DNA from: CAYTRP01 sp964625145
GTDB taxonomy: Bacteria > Sumerlaeota > Sumerlaeia > SLMS01 > JAHLLQ01
DNA length: 21,516 nucleotides
Direction of reading: 5' to 3'
NCBI GenBank assembly: GCA_964625145.1
Contig: CAZVAQ010000051.1
Span: 1-21,516, forward strand
Shown: positions 14,342-21,516 of the stretch, one piece after another
How positions within the stretch are numbered: the first letter of the stretch is position 1
Layout of the letters: every line of letters begins with the position of its first letter
Program-made: the position numbers and the translations under genes
Notes under the pieces: model-generated
Told to the model about the DNA's origin: nothing
Databases searched by the model: none
What the model saw: the letters and a program-made list of their open reading frames with translations, nothing else

Positions 14342-14827
14342 ATGGCCAAGGCGCCGTTGATTCTCACCAAGACCGAGATCACCCAGATCCACCGGACTCT
14401 GGTGCAGATGCTCAAGCAGTCCGAGGCGAAGTGCGCCATCCTTGTGGATGCGGACGGCAAGTGCCTCGCGAAGAAGGGCTTCACGCAGAACATCGACACC
14501 GACGCGTTGGCGGCGTTGATCGCGGGCTCGTTTGCCTCCACGCGTGCCATGGCCGCCCTGATCGGCGAGGCGGACTTTTCGGTCCTGTTTCACCAGGGCG
14601 AGAAGGACCACATCCACAACGTCCTCGTTGACAATGATACGATCCTGACCGTCATTTTCGACGACAGGACGACGATCGGGATGGTGCGCCTGTATTCCAA
14701 GGAATCCGCGAAGGCCATTCGCGAGACGTTGGATGCGGTGCGCGGGAAGCGAATGCCAGCGGGCAAGCGGATCGACATTGAGCGGGACGTCGAGGATCGA
14801 CTCGACGACCTGTTCAAGGCGGACTGA
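14342..14827 (+). CDS. Roadblock/LC7 domain protein, second stand-alone (MglB-like)
   Basis: A 161-residue protein with a full roadblock/LC7 domain at about residues 10-125: KTEITQIHRTLVQMLKQSEA (helix), KCAILVDADGKCLAKKGF (hairpin), DTDALAALIAGSFASTRAMA (helix), FSVLFHQGEKDHIHNVLVD (strands), TILTVIFDDRTTIGMVRLYS (strand) and a C-terminal helix. A charged tail follows (about 130-161: RMPAGKRIDIERDVEDRLDD). Its length is close to that of characterised MglB proteins. The ATG at 14342 follows ACAGGGAAAG. It sits 91 bases after the MglA fusion gene and 57 bases before a DUF4388 gene, again suggesting one operon. Whether this or the 116-residue protein is the GTPase-activating partner cannot be told from sequence; they may form a heterodimer or act at different poles, which is speculation. 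Confidence 0.9.
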   Translation: MAKAPLILTKTEITQIHRTLVQMLKQSEAKCAILVDADGKCLAKKGFTQNIDTDALAALIAGSFASTRAMAALIGEADFSVLFHQGEKDHIHNVLVDNDTILTVIFDDRTTIGMVRLYSKESAKAIRETLDAVRGKRMPAGKRIDIERDVEDRLDDLFKAD

Positions 14828-14884
14828 TTTTTCGGGGGCGCGTGACCGGCCAACGGGACAGAGCGAGGGGGTCATCCAAGGTTT

Positions 14885-16165
14885 ATGCAAGGCAGCCTCG
14901 AACAAGTACCACTGCCCGAAGTGCTCCAGTTCATCAGCATGGGCAAATCCACCGGCGTGCTCACCCTGAAGCAGGGTGGGAACGAGGTGACGCTGTCCAT
15001 CAACCAGGGCCGAATCATCAACAGTTCGGCCATCGAGCGGCGCCGCCGCTTGGGCGACCTACTGGTGCACCGGGGTTTGGTCAAGCGCAGTGAACTGCGC
15101 CGGCTGTTGGCCCTGCAGAAGAGCGTCGAGTCTGACAAGCGCCTTGGCGAGATTCTGGTCGAGCGCGAGCTGATCAGCCAGCAGTCCATCAGCGACGCGC
15201 TGCGGTTGCAGTTGGAGGAGGAGCTCTGGACCCTGTTTGGATGGGGGACCGGAGAGTTTGTCTTTGAGCCGCGCACGGAGGAGTCGTTGGGCCCGCCGAT
15301 CGTGCAGATTGAGATCGGCCCGATGATCATCGAGGGGACCCGGCGCAACGATGAGTGGCAGCAAATCCGCCAACTGATTCCGCACGACGGGTTGGTGCTG
15401 CGGCCCCGGGCGATCTTCTCGGACAACAAGTTGAATCTGAAGCTGCGACCTGCGGAATGGCGGGTGCTGTCGCACATCAATGGTCGGTTCACCGTGCGGG
15501 CGATCGTCAACCGCTCGACCATGGGCAATTTCGAGGTGCAGCACATCCTGTATCAGTTCCTGCGTGACGGGATCGTGGAGTTGGTTCCAGCCCGTGGCGG
15601 CAATGGTGCGGCTTCCTCTGCCAAGGGTAATGCCCCGGCGGGCAGTGGCGAGAAGGGGCGCAGCAGCGGCATTCTGGGGGGGCTCCTCGGCAAGTCTGAC
15701 AAGGCGGGCCGCAGTGGCGGGCAGGCAATGGAGTTCATTTCGCCCCTCGGGCTGCTGGCGCACTTTGCCAGCGAGCTGTTCGGCGATGCCTTGGGTTCCA
15801 AGGAATATCAGACAGCGACTCGCTCCTTCGAGCGGTCGTTGCTGGGACAGCGCTGGTTGCTGGTCTCGCAGGGCTACACTCGTGCGGACCTTGTCGAGGT
15901 CCAGGGAGAACGTCTGAGTGCACGGCGGATGGAGGCGGTGCTGGCGGCCTGTGATTTTGCCGAGCTGACGGAGGAGTGCTACCAGGACGCCTGGGAGGCG
16001 TTGGTGAATACCATCCGAGTGATTCATTCGGACCTGCGCCAGTCGCTGGGAGAGTCGGCCACCGCGCGGATTGTGCGCGAAGTGGTCGCACGGTTTGATG
16101 TGGCGACGGTACGTTACCACGGGCCTTTTTCGATCAAGGAGCACTTGGCTCCGATGTTGAAGTAG
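14885..16165 (+). CDS. DUF4388 (PatA-like N-terminal) protein
   Basis: A 426-residue cytoplasmic protein. Residues 1-~130 match DUF4388: the opening GSLEQVPLPEVLQFISMGKS, STGVLTLKQGGNEVTLSI, and the GRIINSS element; a tandem RLGDLLVHRGLVKRSELRRL and RLGEILVERELISQQSISDA segment resembles the helical MshEN-type units often fused to it, followed by WGTGEFVFEP. Residues ~187-236 (AEWRVLSHINGRFTVRAIV, QHILYQFLRDGIVEL) look like the winged-helix-like unit seen in the same family. A Gly/Ser-rich linker (~240-278) leads to a helical C-terminal region (280-426) I do not recognise. DUF4388 proteins are often encoded with MglA/MglB, roadblock and two-component genes in gliding or twitching bacteria, as here. 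The start at 14885 has a strong GAGGGGG only at a longer distance, with a weak AAGG close by. Confidence 0.83.
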   Translation: MQGSLEQVPLPEVLQFISMGKSTGVLTLKQGGNEVTLSINQGRIINSSAIERRRRLGDLLVHRGLVKRSELRRLLALQKSVESDKRLGEILVERELISQQSISDALRLQLEEELWTLFGWGTGEFVFEPRTEESLGPPIVQIEIGPMIIEGTRRNDEWQQIRQLIPHDGLVLRPRAIFSDNKLNLKLRPAEWRVLSHINGRFTVRAIVNRSTMGNFEVQHILYQFLRDGIVELVPARGGNGAASSAKGNAPAGSGEKGRSSGILGGLLGKSDKAGRSGGQAMEFISPLGLLAHFASELFGDALGSKEYQTATRSFERSLLGQRWLLVSQGYTRADLVEVQGERLSARRMEAVLAACDFAELTEECYQDAWEALVNTIRVIHSDLRQSLGESATARIVREVVARFDVATVRYHGPFSIKEHLAPMLK

Positions 16166-16199
16166 TTGTTGTAGGATCAGACCGCTTGGAGTGCCCACC

Positions 16200-17387
16200 A
16201 TGCCCGGAGGCGAACGCGTCCTCGTCGTCGACAATTCGTCGACCATCCAGGAGATCAGCAAGGCGGTGCTCGAGGAGCATGGCTTTCGGGTGACGATCGC
16301 GGGCAATGGCCTGGCGGCGGTGACCCATCCTGAGATCCGAAACTTCGACGTGATCCTTGTCGACAGTTCCCTCGATGGGCTGGATGGCTTGGAGACCACC
16401 CGTCAGATTACCACCGACACGGACACCTACCGCATCCCGGTGCTGCTGCTGATCCCCGAGGACAGCATGGATCTGCTGGAGAGCGTACCGCTGAAGGGGG
16501 CGACGGGTTGGCTGACCAAGCCCTTCACCCCGGAGCGCCTGCTGGTCAAGGTACGCGAGGTCATAGACGAGAAGAAGATCCGCGACATGTCCGAGCGGTA
16601 TCTGGAGCAGGCGGCCGAGTCGCACATGCAGACGTTGGCCGAGCAGAAGATCCAGATCGCAGTGGAGAAGAAGATCCAGATCATCGTCGAGCGCGCGATT
16701 CAATCGATCGTGTCGATCATCGACCAGCGCGCCAAGCGCGAGGTGGAAAGCCGGGTGACATCCCTGGCCCAGGAGAAGGAGCAGGAGCTGGTCAAGCTGA
16801 CCGTGCAGGAAGTGGCGCGATCGATGATCGAGAAGATCGCCGAGCGCAAGGTCACCGACGCGATGAATGTGATCCTGGCCGAGCAGACGGAAGCGGCGGT
16901 GCGCCACACGGTGGACGCAATCCTGCCGGGGCAGGTGCAGGACCGTCTGCGCGAGCAGATGGACGCGACGCTGCCGCGGGAAGTGGAACAAAAGGTCAAG
17001 TCCGCCGCCGAGAAGAGCGCGGAGGAGATCGGCCAGTCCATCGTCGAGATCATTCACCAGCAGGCGCAGAAGCTTGTGCCATTGATCGCGCGGGAATCGC
17101 TGCCGGAGTTGGCAGAGCGTCAGGTGGGCTATGTCGCCGAGCAGAAGTTGCCCGCGTTGATCACGGAGACGGCGCGCACGACGGTCAACCAGGAGCTGAG
17201 CAACAACGTCCGCCCGATCGTGAAGGAGCAGACCGGGAAGATCCTGAGCCGCAGCATCACGGTGACGGTGGTGTTGTTCATCATCCTGTTGGCCGCGGGC
17301 ATTGCGATGTTCCTCTACGGGCTCAATGTCATCGAGCAGCGCATGAACGAGCGCGACAACCGGCCCCCGGTGCGCATCGAGTCCTAG
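16200..17387 (+). CDS. Receiver-domain protein with long helical region and C-terminal membrane anchor
   Basis: A 395-residue protein. I use the ATG at 16200, since GGAG (16188-16191) is 8 bases upstream and overlaps the in-frame GTG at 16191 that would otherwise be the start. Residues ~5-122 form a CheY-like receiver: Asp11 in VLVVDNS (the usual second acidic residue is Asn), phospho-acceptor Asp55 in VILVDSS and Lys107 in LTKPF. The conserved Thr/Ser after strand 4 appears to be Ile (about residue 85, LLLIPE). From ~123 to 350 the chain is an almost unbroken amphipathic helical region with similar units (EQKIQIAVEKKIQIIVERAI, EVARSMIEKIAERKV). One transmembrane helix follows (~354-375, TVTVVLFIILLAAGIAMFLY) with a short polar tail. 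The receiver is therefore tethered to the membrane from its C-terminus. The plan recalls Myxococcus FrzS (receiver plus coiled coil), which acts with MglA but lacks such an anchor. Confidence 0.85.
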   Translation: MPGGERVLVVDNSSTIQEISKAVLEEHGFRVTIAGNGLAAVTHPEIRNFDVILVDSSLDGLDGLETTRQITTDTDTYRIPVLLLIPEDSMDLLESVPLKGATGWLTKPFTPERLLVKVREVIDEKKIRDMSERYLEQAAESHMQTLAEQKIQIAVEKKIQIIVERAIQSIVSIIDQRAKREVESRVTSLAQEKEQELVKLTVQEVARSMIEKIAERKVTDAMNVILAEQTEAAVRHTVDAILPGQVQDRLREQMDATLPREVEQKVKSAAEKSAEEIGQSIVEIIHQQAQKLVPLIARESLPELAERQVGYVAEQKLPALITETARTTVNQELSNNVRPIVKEQTGKILSRSITVTVVLFIILLAAGIAMFLYGLNVIEQRMNERDNRPPVRIES

Positions 17388-17441
17388 TCCGGCATGGGCA
17401 GCAGCCCGACACAGCCGGCCAACCGACAATAGCGGCTACAC

Positions 17442-18995
17442 ATGGAAAACCCCAAGGCCATCGACAGGATCCTGATCGTCGGTGGCGGCACGGCCGGTTG
17501 GTTGACTGCGGGTTATCTGGACAGCATCCTGAATCCGCCCGGTGTACCACGAACGGTGGACATCGCGTTGGTGGAATCCGAGGACATCGGCATCGTCGGT
17601 GTGGGGGAGGCGACGGTGCCCACTCTTGCGGAGACGCTGTCGCGGCTGCACATCAGCGAGCGCGATTTCCTGCGCGCCTGCGAGGGTGGCTTCAAGTTGG
17701 CCATCGAGTTCCGGGGTTGGAAGACGGGGAAGGAGGATGACGCCTACCTGCACCCGTTCTGCTATCCCGGCAGCATTTCCGGCATTTCGCCCGCGGCCGC
17801 ATGGCACCAGCGGCGGTTGGCCGGCGACCCGACACCCTATGCCCACGCCATCGGCCCGCATGCGGTGCTGTGCGGGCAGTGTCTGGCGCCGCGGGACGAG
17901 CGCATGCCGGATTTCCAGTCGCCGTTCCGGTATGCCTATCACATCGACGCGGCAAAGTTCGGCCGGTTCCTGCGCGATACGTTCGTCTCGCGCGGAGTGC
18001 GTCATGTGGTAGACAACGTCACGGGCACGCGCCTGCGCGAGGACGGCATGTTGGATGTGGTGGTGACGGAGAAGCACGGTGAATTGCCGGCGGATCTGTT
18101 CATCGACTGCTCGGGCTTTCGTGGTCTATTGATCAACCAGGTCTACAATGTGTCCCTTCATTCTTTCGGCGATACCTTGATCAATGACCGGGCGGTGGCG
18201 ATGCAGGTGCCGCATCCGCCGGGGACGACGACGATCCGCAGCTACACGCGCGCTGTTGCGCGGGGGAGCGGATGGTTTTGGGACATTGGCCTCTACCAGC
18301 GGCGCGGCATCGGCCATGTGTATGCATCCGCGTTCCAAAGCGACGAGCAGGCGGTCGATGACCTGCGCGAATATATTGGCCCCGATTCGAAGGACATGGA
18401 GACCCGCCTGCTGAAGATCCGCGTGGGGTACAATGAACGATGCTGGGAGAAGAACGTCGTCGCCATAGGACTCTCCAGCGGATTTCTGGAACCGCTGGAG
18501 TCGACGGGGATCTACCTGATCGAGTTCGGCATCAAGTATCTGCTGGAACATTTCCCCGATCGTGATTTCGATCCCGCGCTTGCTCGGGCGTACAATGAAC
18601 ACGTTCATCAGGCTTACCGGGAAATCCACGACTTTGTCCTGCTGCACTACATCCTGACGCAACGCGAGGACACGCCCTACTGGAGGTTCTTCCGCCACGA
18701 GGCGAAGGTGCCGGACCCGTTGAAAGAACGCCTGGACCTTTGGAGTCACCGCTGGCCATCGAACATGGATCTGCCCTATCGGCATCTATTCTTCAACCAC
18801 GACTCATGGACCTTCATCCTGGCCGGAATGGATCGCCTGCCGCGGACTCCGACCTTGATGACGAGCATCTACCGCCGTCACTCCGCCCTGATCGACAAGT
18901 GGTTCGCGGATCAGCGCACACTGGGGCAGAAGGGCCTGCGCCACCTCCCCTCGCACTATAGCTACCTGCGCTCGCTTCACGGAGAGACGGGCTGA
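17442..18995 (+). CDS. Flavin-dependent tryptophan halogenase family protein
   Basis: A 517-residue flavoprotein of the tryptophan 7-halogenase (PrnA/RebH) family. Members use reduced FAD, oxygen and halide to make hypohalous acid that chlorinates or brominates an aromatic substrate. Seen: the FAD-binding GGGTAGW (14-20), VGVGEATVP (52-60), the position of the catalytic lysine as Lys85 in GGFKLAIEFRGW, CSGFRG (223-228), and SGFLEPLESTGIYLI (346-360). The usual W-x-W-x-I-P motif reads WFWDIG (278-283): both Trp and Ile are present but Pro is Gly. The length (~500-540) is normal. It starts 54 bases after the receiver protein without a strong ribosome site, so it may be read from the same transcript or be separate. 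No flavin reductase or biosynthetic partner is in view, and the substrate (free Trp, a protein-bound residue or another aromatic) is unknown. Confidence 0.9.
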   Translation: MENPKAIDRILIVGGGTAGWLTAGYLDSILNPPGVPRTVDIALVESEDIGIVGVGEATVPTLAETLSRLHISERDFLRACEGGFKLAIEFRGWKTGKEDDAYLHPFCYPGSISGISPAAAWHQRRLAGDPTPYAHAIGPHAVLCGQCLAPRDERMPDFQSPFRYAYHIDAAKFGRFLRDTFVSRGVRHVVDNVTGTRLREDGMLDVVVTEKHGELPADLFIDCSGFRGLLINQVYNVSLHSFGDTLINDRAVAMQVPHPPGTTTIRSYTRAVARGSGWFWDIGLYQRRGIGHVYASAFQSDEQAVDDLREYIGPDSKDMETRLLKIRVGYNERCWEKNVVAIGLSSGFLEPLESTGIYLIEFGIKYLLEHFPDRDFDPALARAYNEHVHQAYREIHDFVLLHYILTQREDTPYWRFFRHEAKVPDPLKERLDLWSHRWPSNMDLPYRHLFFNHDSWTFILAGMDRLPRTPTLMTSIYRRHSALIDKWFADQRTLGQKGLRHLPSHYSYLRSLHGETG

Positions 18996-19089
18996 AAAAC
19001 CACGGAACGACGGCTTTTTCCGGCGTTGACCACCGTGCGGGGGCGGAGACTTCTTTCCCAACCAATTGGAAAGGAAACCCCACGCCCCG

Positions 19090-20709
19090 ATGTCATCGAC
19101 TTCCCACACCCGCGAGATTCTTCTCAAGAACGGCCGCATCCATACTCTGGCCGAGCCAGCCATCGCCACCCATCTCGCCATTCGCAACGGCCGGGTTCTC
19201 GCCGCCGGGGGGGAGGAAGTGCGCGCCCTGCTGGGCCCCAACCCGCAGGTGCATGACCTGGGCGGCGCGCCGGTCTTTCCGGGCTTCATCGATGCGCATA
19301 TCCACTGGCAATGGGTGGGTCTCAATTATCGCCGCGTGCGGATGGAGTACGTGACGACGAAGAAGGAGTGCCTGGAACGCGTCGCCGAGCGCGCCCGCAA
19401 CACGCCGCCGGGGGAATGGATCATCGGCTTTGGATGGGCACAGGGCGATTGGGAGGACACGCCGAACGAGTTTCCCACGGCTGCGGACCTGGATGCGGTG
19501 GCGCCGAACAACCCGGTGAACCTGAAATCGCGCAGCGGTCACGCGGGATGGGCGAACTCGCTGGCCATGAAGCTGGCCGGCATCACCGACGACATGGCCG
19601 ATCCGCCGATGGGGAAGCTGGGACGCGACGCACAGGGGCGGCCGACGGGTGTGTTCTTTGAAGAGGCGATGGAGCTGATCACCGCCATCGTGCCGCAACC
19701 GACCGCGGAGGAATCCGCCGATGCCATGGACGCCGCGCAAAAGGCCGCATGGCGCGAAGGGCTGACAGGCGTGCATGACTTTGACGGGCCGACGTCCTTC
19801 GCCGCGCTGCAGCTCCAGCGCTCGCGCGGGTCGCTCGGCATGCGCGTGTTGAAGAACATCAACGATCCCTTCATCGGCCACGCGCATGCGCTGGGCCTGC
19901 GGTCGGGGTTTGGCGATGATTGGCTGCGGATTGGCGGCTTGAAGATTTTTGCGGACGGCGCGTTGGGTGCGGTGACGGCGCTGATGATTGAACCGGTGGA
20001 GGGGGATCCCACCAACACCGGTGTGCGCATCACGCCAAAGGATGACATGCGCCGGTTGGTGCTGGAGGCAACGCGGCAGGGTTTCCCTTCGACCATCCAT
20101 GCCATTGGCGATCTGGCCGTGCGCGATGTGTTGGATGTGTACGCCGACGTGCGCGCAGAAGAGAAACGCCTCGGCATTCCGCGCGATGCACGGCGCCATC
20201 GCATCGAGCATGTGCAATTGGTCCATCCCGATGACTTGGGGCGGTTGGCGGAGCTGGATGTCATCGCCTCGATCCAACCGATCCATGCGACGGCCGACAT
20301 CGACATGGCAAACCGTTGGTGGGGGGACCGGGCGCGGTTGGGATACAACGCGCGGGAGCAATTGAACCGCGGCGTGACGGTTGCCTTTGGCAGCGACGCG
20401 CCGGTGGAGCCGTTCAATCCGCTGTGGGGAATCCACGCGGCGGTGACGCGTCGACGTACGGACGGCTATCCGGGACCCGAAGGATGGTGGCCGGAAGCCC
20501 GAGTCACGGTGGACGAGGCAATCCGGGCATACACGATCGGTCCGGCGTTTGCGGCCGGGTTGGAGAACGTGCAGGGGCGCCTGACTGGCGGGTACTATGC
20601 GGACCTTGTGGTCCTGGAATCCGACCCGCACAAAGTCGATCCCCACGCCATCAAGGACATCAAGGTCCTGGGCACCATGATTGATGGTGAGTGGAAGTAT
20701 CAGGCGTGA
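19090..20709 (+). CDS. YtcJ-like amidohydrolase (Amidohydro_3 family)
   Basis: A 539-residue metal-dependent hydrolase of the amidohydrolase superfamily, predicted to cleave amide or ester bonds in a substrate that cannot be named from sequence. Seen: an N-terminal beta-sandwich strand pair (ILLKNGRIHTL, LAIRNGRVLAAG), the entry to the barrel VFPGFIDAHIHW (62-73, with metal-ligand His70 and His72), KIFADGALG (285-293, Lys285 probably the carboxylated bridging lysine), TIHAIGD (335-341, His337), RIEHVQ (371-376, His374) and FGSDAPVEP (433-441, Asp436). All key residues are present. The C-terminus returns to the sandwich (YYADLVVLESDP). There is no signal peptide, so it should be cytoplasmic. 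I prefer the ATG at 19090 to an in-frame TTG at 19066. It begins 94 bases after the halogenase; a functional link is possible but not shown. A long inverted repeat follows the stop. Confidence 0.92.
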   Translation: MSSTSHTREILLKNGRIHTLAEPAIATHLAIRNGRVLAAGGEEVRALLGPNPQVHDLGGAPVFPGFIDAHIHWQWVGLNYRRVRMEYVTTKKECLERVAERARNTPPGEWIIGFGWAQGDWEDTPNEFPTAADLDAVAPNNPVNLKSRSGHAGWANSLAMKLAGITDDMADPPMGKLGRDAQGRPTGVFFEEAMELITAIVPQPTAEESADAMDAAQKAAWREGLTGVHDFDGPTSFAALQLQRSRGSLGMRVLKNINDPFIGHAHALGLRSGFGDDWLRIGGLKIFADGALGAVTALMIEPVEGDPTNTGVRITPKDDMRRLVLEATRQGFPSTIHAIGDLAVRDVLDVYADVRAEEKRLGIPRDARRHRIEHVQLVHPDDLGRLAELDVIASIQPIHATADIDMANRWWGDRARLGYNAREQLNRGVTVAFGSDAPVEPFNPLWGIHAAVTRRRTDGYPGPEGWWPEARVTVDEAIRAYTIGPAFAAGLENVQGRLTGGYYADLVVLESDPHKVDPHAIKDIKVLGTMIDGEWKYQA

Positions 20710-20720
20710 TGCTGAATAGT

Positions 20721-20763
20721 TGATGCGCGTGTTGGCGTTACTGGAATGTCAACACGCGCGTCA
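20721..20763 (+). terminator. Long hairpin after the amidohydrolase
   Basis: TGATGCGCGTGTTG (20721-20734) pairs with CAACACGCGCGTCA (20750-20763) over 14 bp with one G-T pair; two more pairs can extend it, leaving an 11-base loop. It starts 11 bases after the stop. It lacks a T run, so it may stop transcription with help or protect the 3' end. Confidence 0.6.
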
Positions 20764-20797
20764 TGCCTTCCAAATCATGAGGCTCATCAAAGAATGT

Positions 20798-20814
20798 GCA
20801 GGCGAGACGCCTGC
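20798..20814. repeat. Short GC-rich palindrome (GCAGGCG-AGA-CGCCTGC)
   Basis: A perfect 7-bp stem with an AGA loop, in an AT-richer gene-free stretch. Comparable in size and position to the palindrome at 846-864. I recall this type as a dispersed intergenic element in several phyla, without having searched. Confidence 0.45.
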
Positions 20815-20947
20815 GGCACTTTCCTTGTTGTCAAAGTTCAAACTGTCGAGCTGACTGCAAAATGGCAGGATGCCCCAGCCACTTTATCTTGAAATTCACA
20901 CAGCTTGCACTCATTCATAAACGCAATACCCACAATATACCCCCCCT

Positions 20948-20982
20948 TATACTTCATCCTTTTGCCTTCATCCTTCATCCTT
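20948..20982. repeat. TTCATCC-type dispersed repeat, right copy
   Basis: TTATACTTCATCCTTTTGCC followed by two more TTCATCC units. It matches the run at 475-507 in unit sequence and spacing. Read on the minus strand it is AAGGATGAAGGATGAAGGC, and it supplies the last codons and the stop of the minus-strand gene entering from the right. Confidence 0.6.
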
Positions 20983-21516
20983 CCCCCTCCCCCTTCCTCT
21001 CCGTCGGCCGCGGCGGCCGGAGTCGCCGGCGGGTTTGTGGGGCTTGGGGGGTGAGGGCTGCTTGTCGCTTGGCGGGGCTGGGCGCGACGGTGAGGCGGCG
21101 TTGGGGGCGCTGCCGCCGCGCACGATTCCGCGGCCACGGCGACGCATGGGGCGCTGCGGCTTGTGGCCGTCGCCGGGTTGTGGCGATGCGCCTTCTGCGG
21201 ATTGCTGCGGCGGCGGGGGAGCGGCACCTTCCGGGCGAGCGCCGCGCCGGTCGCGTCCGCCGCGTCGGCGCCGGCGGACAGTCTTGTCGTCGGTGGCGCC
21301 TTCAGGCTTGGTGGCGGCATCCTCTGCCGATGCAATGGACTCCTCGGCGTCTTCAGCCTCGCGTTCGCGCGGTCCACGGCGGGTCTTCTTGCGAGCTTCG
21401 GCGTCGGGGGCCTGGCCCTTGCCACGGGCCGTGGCGGTGCGGGCGAACATGCCGGACATCTTCTTGAGCTGGTCGGGGACGCGGGCGCGCATGTCCTCGG
21501 CGGCGGGGACGACGCT
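20968..21516 (-). CDS. Arg/Gly-rich C-terminal tail of an unidentified protein, partial
   Basis: The minus-strand frame is open to the right edge, so this is the last ~182 residues of a gene that begins outside. Nearest the edge it reads SVVPAAEDMRARVPDQLKKM, which could be the end of a folded helical domain. The rest is low complexity: a charged run (EARKKTRRGPREREAEDAEE), RRRRRGGRDRRGARPEG, a Pro/Gln stretch, and a second RGR-rich tail ending RGRGRGKDEG. Such basic, disordered RG-rich tails bind RNA and are typical of DEAD-box helicases, RNase E/G-like nucleases and similar RNA enzymes, but the diagnostic domain is out of view, so I name no function. Its stop codon lies inside the TTCATCC-type repeat, so the last few residues (KDEG) are repeat-derived. 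Confidence 0.6.
   Translation of the reverse strand, partial: SVVPAAEDMRARVPDQLKKMSGMFARTATARGKGQAPDAEARKKTRRGPREREAEDAEESIASAEDAATKPEGATDDKTVRRRRRGGRDRRGARPEGAAPPPPQQSAEGASPQPGDGHKPQRPMRRRGRGIVRGGSAPNAASPSRPAPPSDKQPSPPKPHKPAGDSGRRGRRRGRGRGKDEG

Noticed and set aside
15059..17740. Long open frames antisense to the DUF4388 and receiver genes, and a plus-strand alternative frame at 16508-17740.
   Set aside because: Their compositions (Leu/Arg/His/Gln- or Gly/Arg/Asp-rich) and lack of domains show they are shadows; the chosen frames have clear families and ribosome sites.
18996..19030. An intrinsic terminator after the halogenase, suggested by AAAAACC and a nearby GGCTTTTT.
   Set aside because: The stem would be mostly A-T with a bulge and low stability; not strong enough to call.
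19093..20646. A 517-codon open frame antisense to the amidohydrolase.
   Set aside because: It is Arg/His/Gln-rich with no recognisable domain, while the sense frame has all amidohydrolase motifs; it is a by-product of GC-rich codon use.

Overview
The window is GC-rich DNA from a bacterium, very probably a diderm (Gram-negative-type): it encodes an MCE/MlaD-like protein, signal-peptide-bearing secreted proteins, a bacterial DnaK tail and an RNA polymerase omega-like subunit. Long open frames occur on both strands because of the GC bias; I kept one gene per locus on the basis of family resemblance, ribosome binding sites and spacing. The phylum cannot be read with confidence. MglA/roadblock/DUF4388 genes, six-cysteine PPC-like repeats, DUF4623-like propellers and dispersed intergenic hairpin repeats together suggest a deep-branching lineage (Sumerlaeota, Hydrogenedentota, Planctomycetota-like or similar), but this is a guess.

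Layout. 1-840 (+): the dnaK 3' end, then rpoZ, each followed by a hairpin. 841-1033: gene-free DNA packed with short hairpins. 1034-1816 (-): an orphan HNH endonuclease. 2181-8889 (-): three secreted proteins and one aminotransferase. All three secreted proteins end in the same ~110-residue FnIII-like module, finish in W-x-x-[F/Y], and have similar leaders; two are tandem paralogues. 9234-10334 (+): a lone MCE-domain protein.

10571-17387 (+): the most interesting part. Seven co-directional genes, 34-161 bases apart, encode a TPR-roadblock protein, a four-helix membrane protein with a roadblock domain, a minimal roadblock protein, an MglA-type GTPase with a long Pro/Ala linker and an extra C-terminal domain, a second stand-alone roadblock protein, a DUF4388 protein, and a receiver-domain protein with a very long helical region and a C-terminal membrane anchor. 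This looks like an elaborated Mgl polarity/motility switch: a GTPase, several candidate roadblock regulators, and at least two membrane attachment points. 17442-18995 (+) is a flavin-dependent halogenase-family protein and 19090-20709 (+) a YtcJ-like amidohydrolase. From 20968 to the right edge (-) is the Arg/Gly-rich tail of a gene that continues outside.

The intergenic DNA carries several strong terminator hairpins and at least three kinds of small repeat: a TTCATCC-rich repeat near both ends of the window, GTT-loop hairpins beside the HNH gene, and short GC-rich palindromes. No tRNA, rRNA, CRISPR array, transposase or phage gene was seen.
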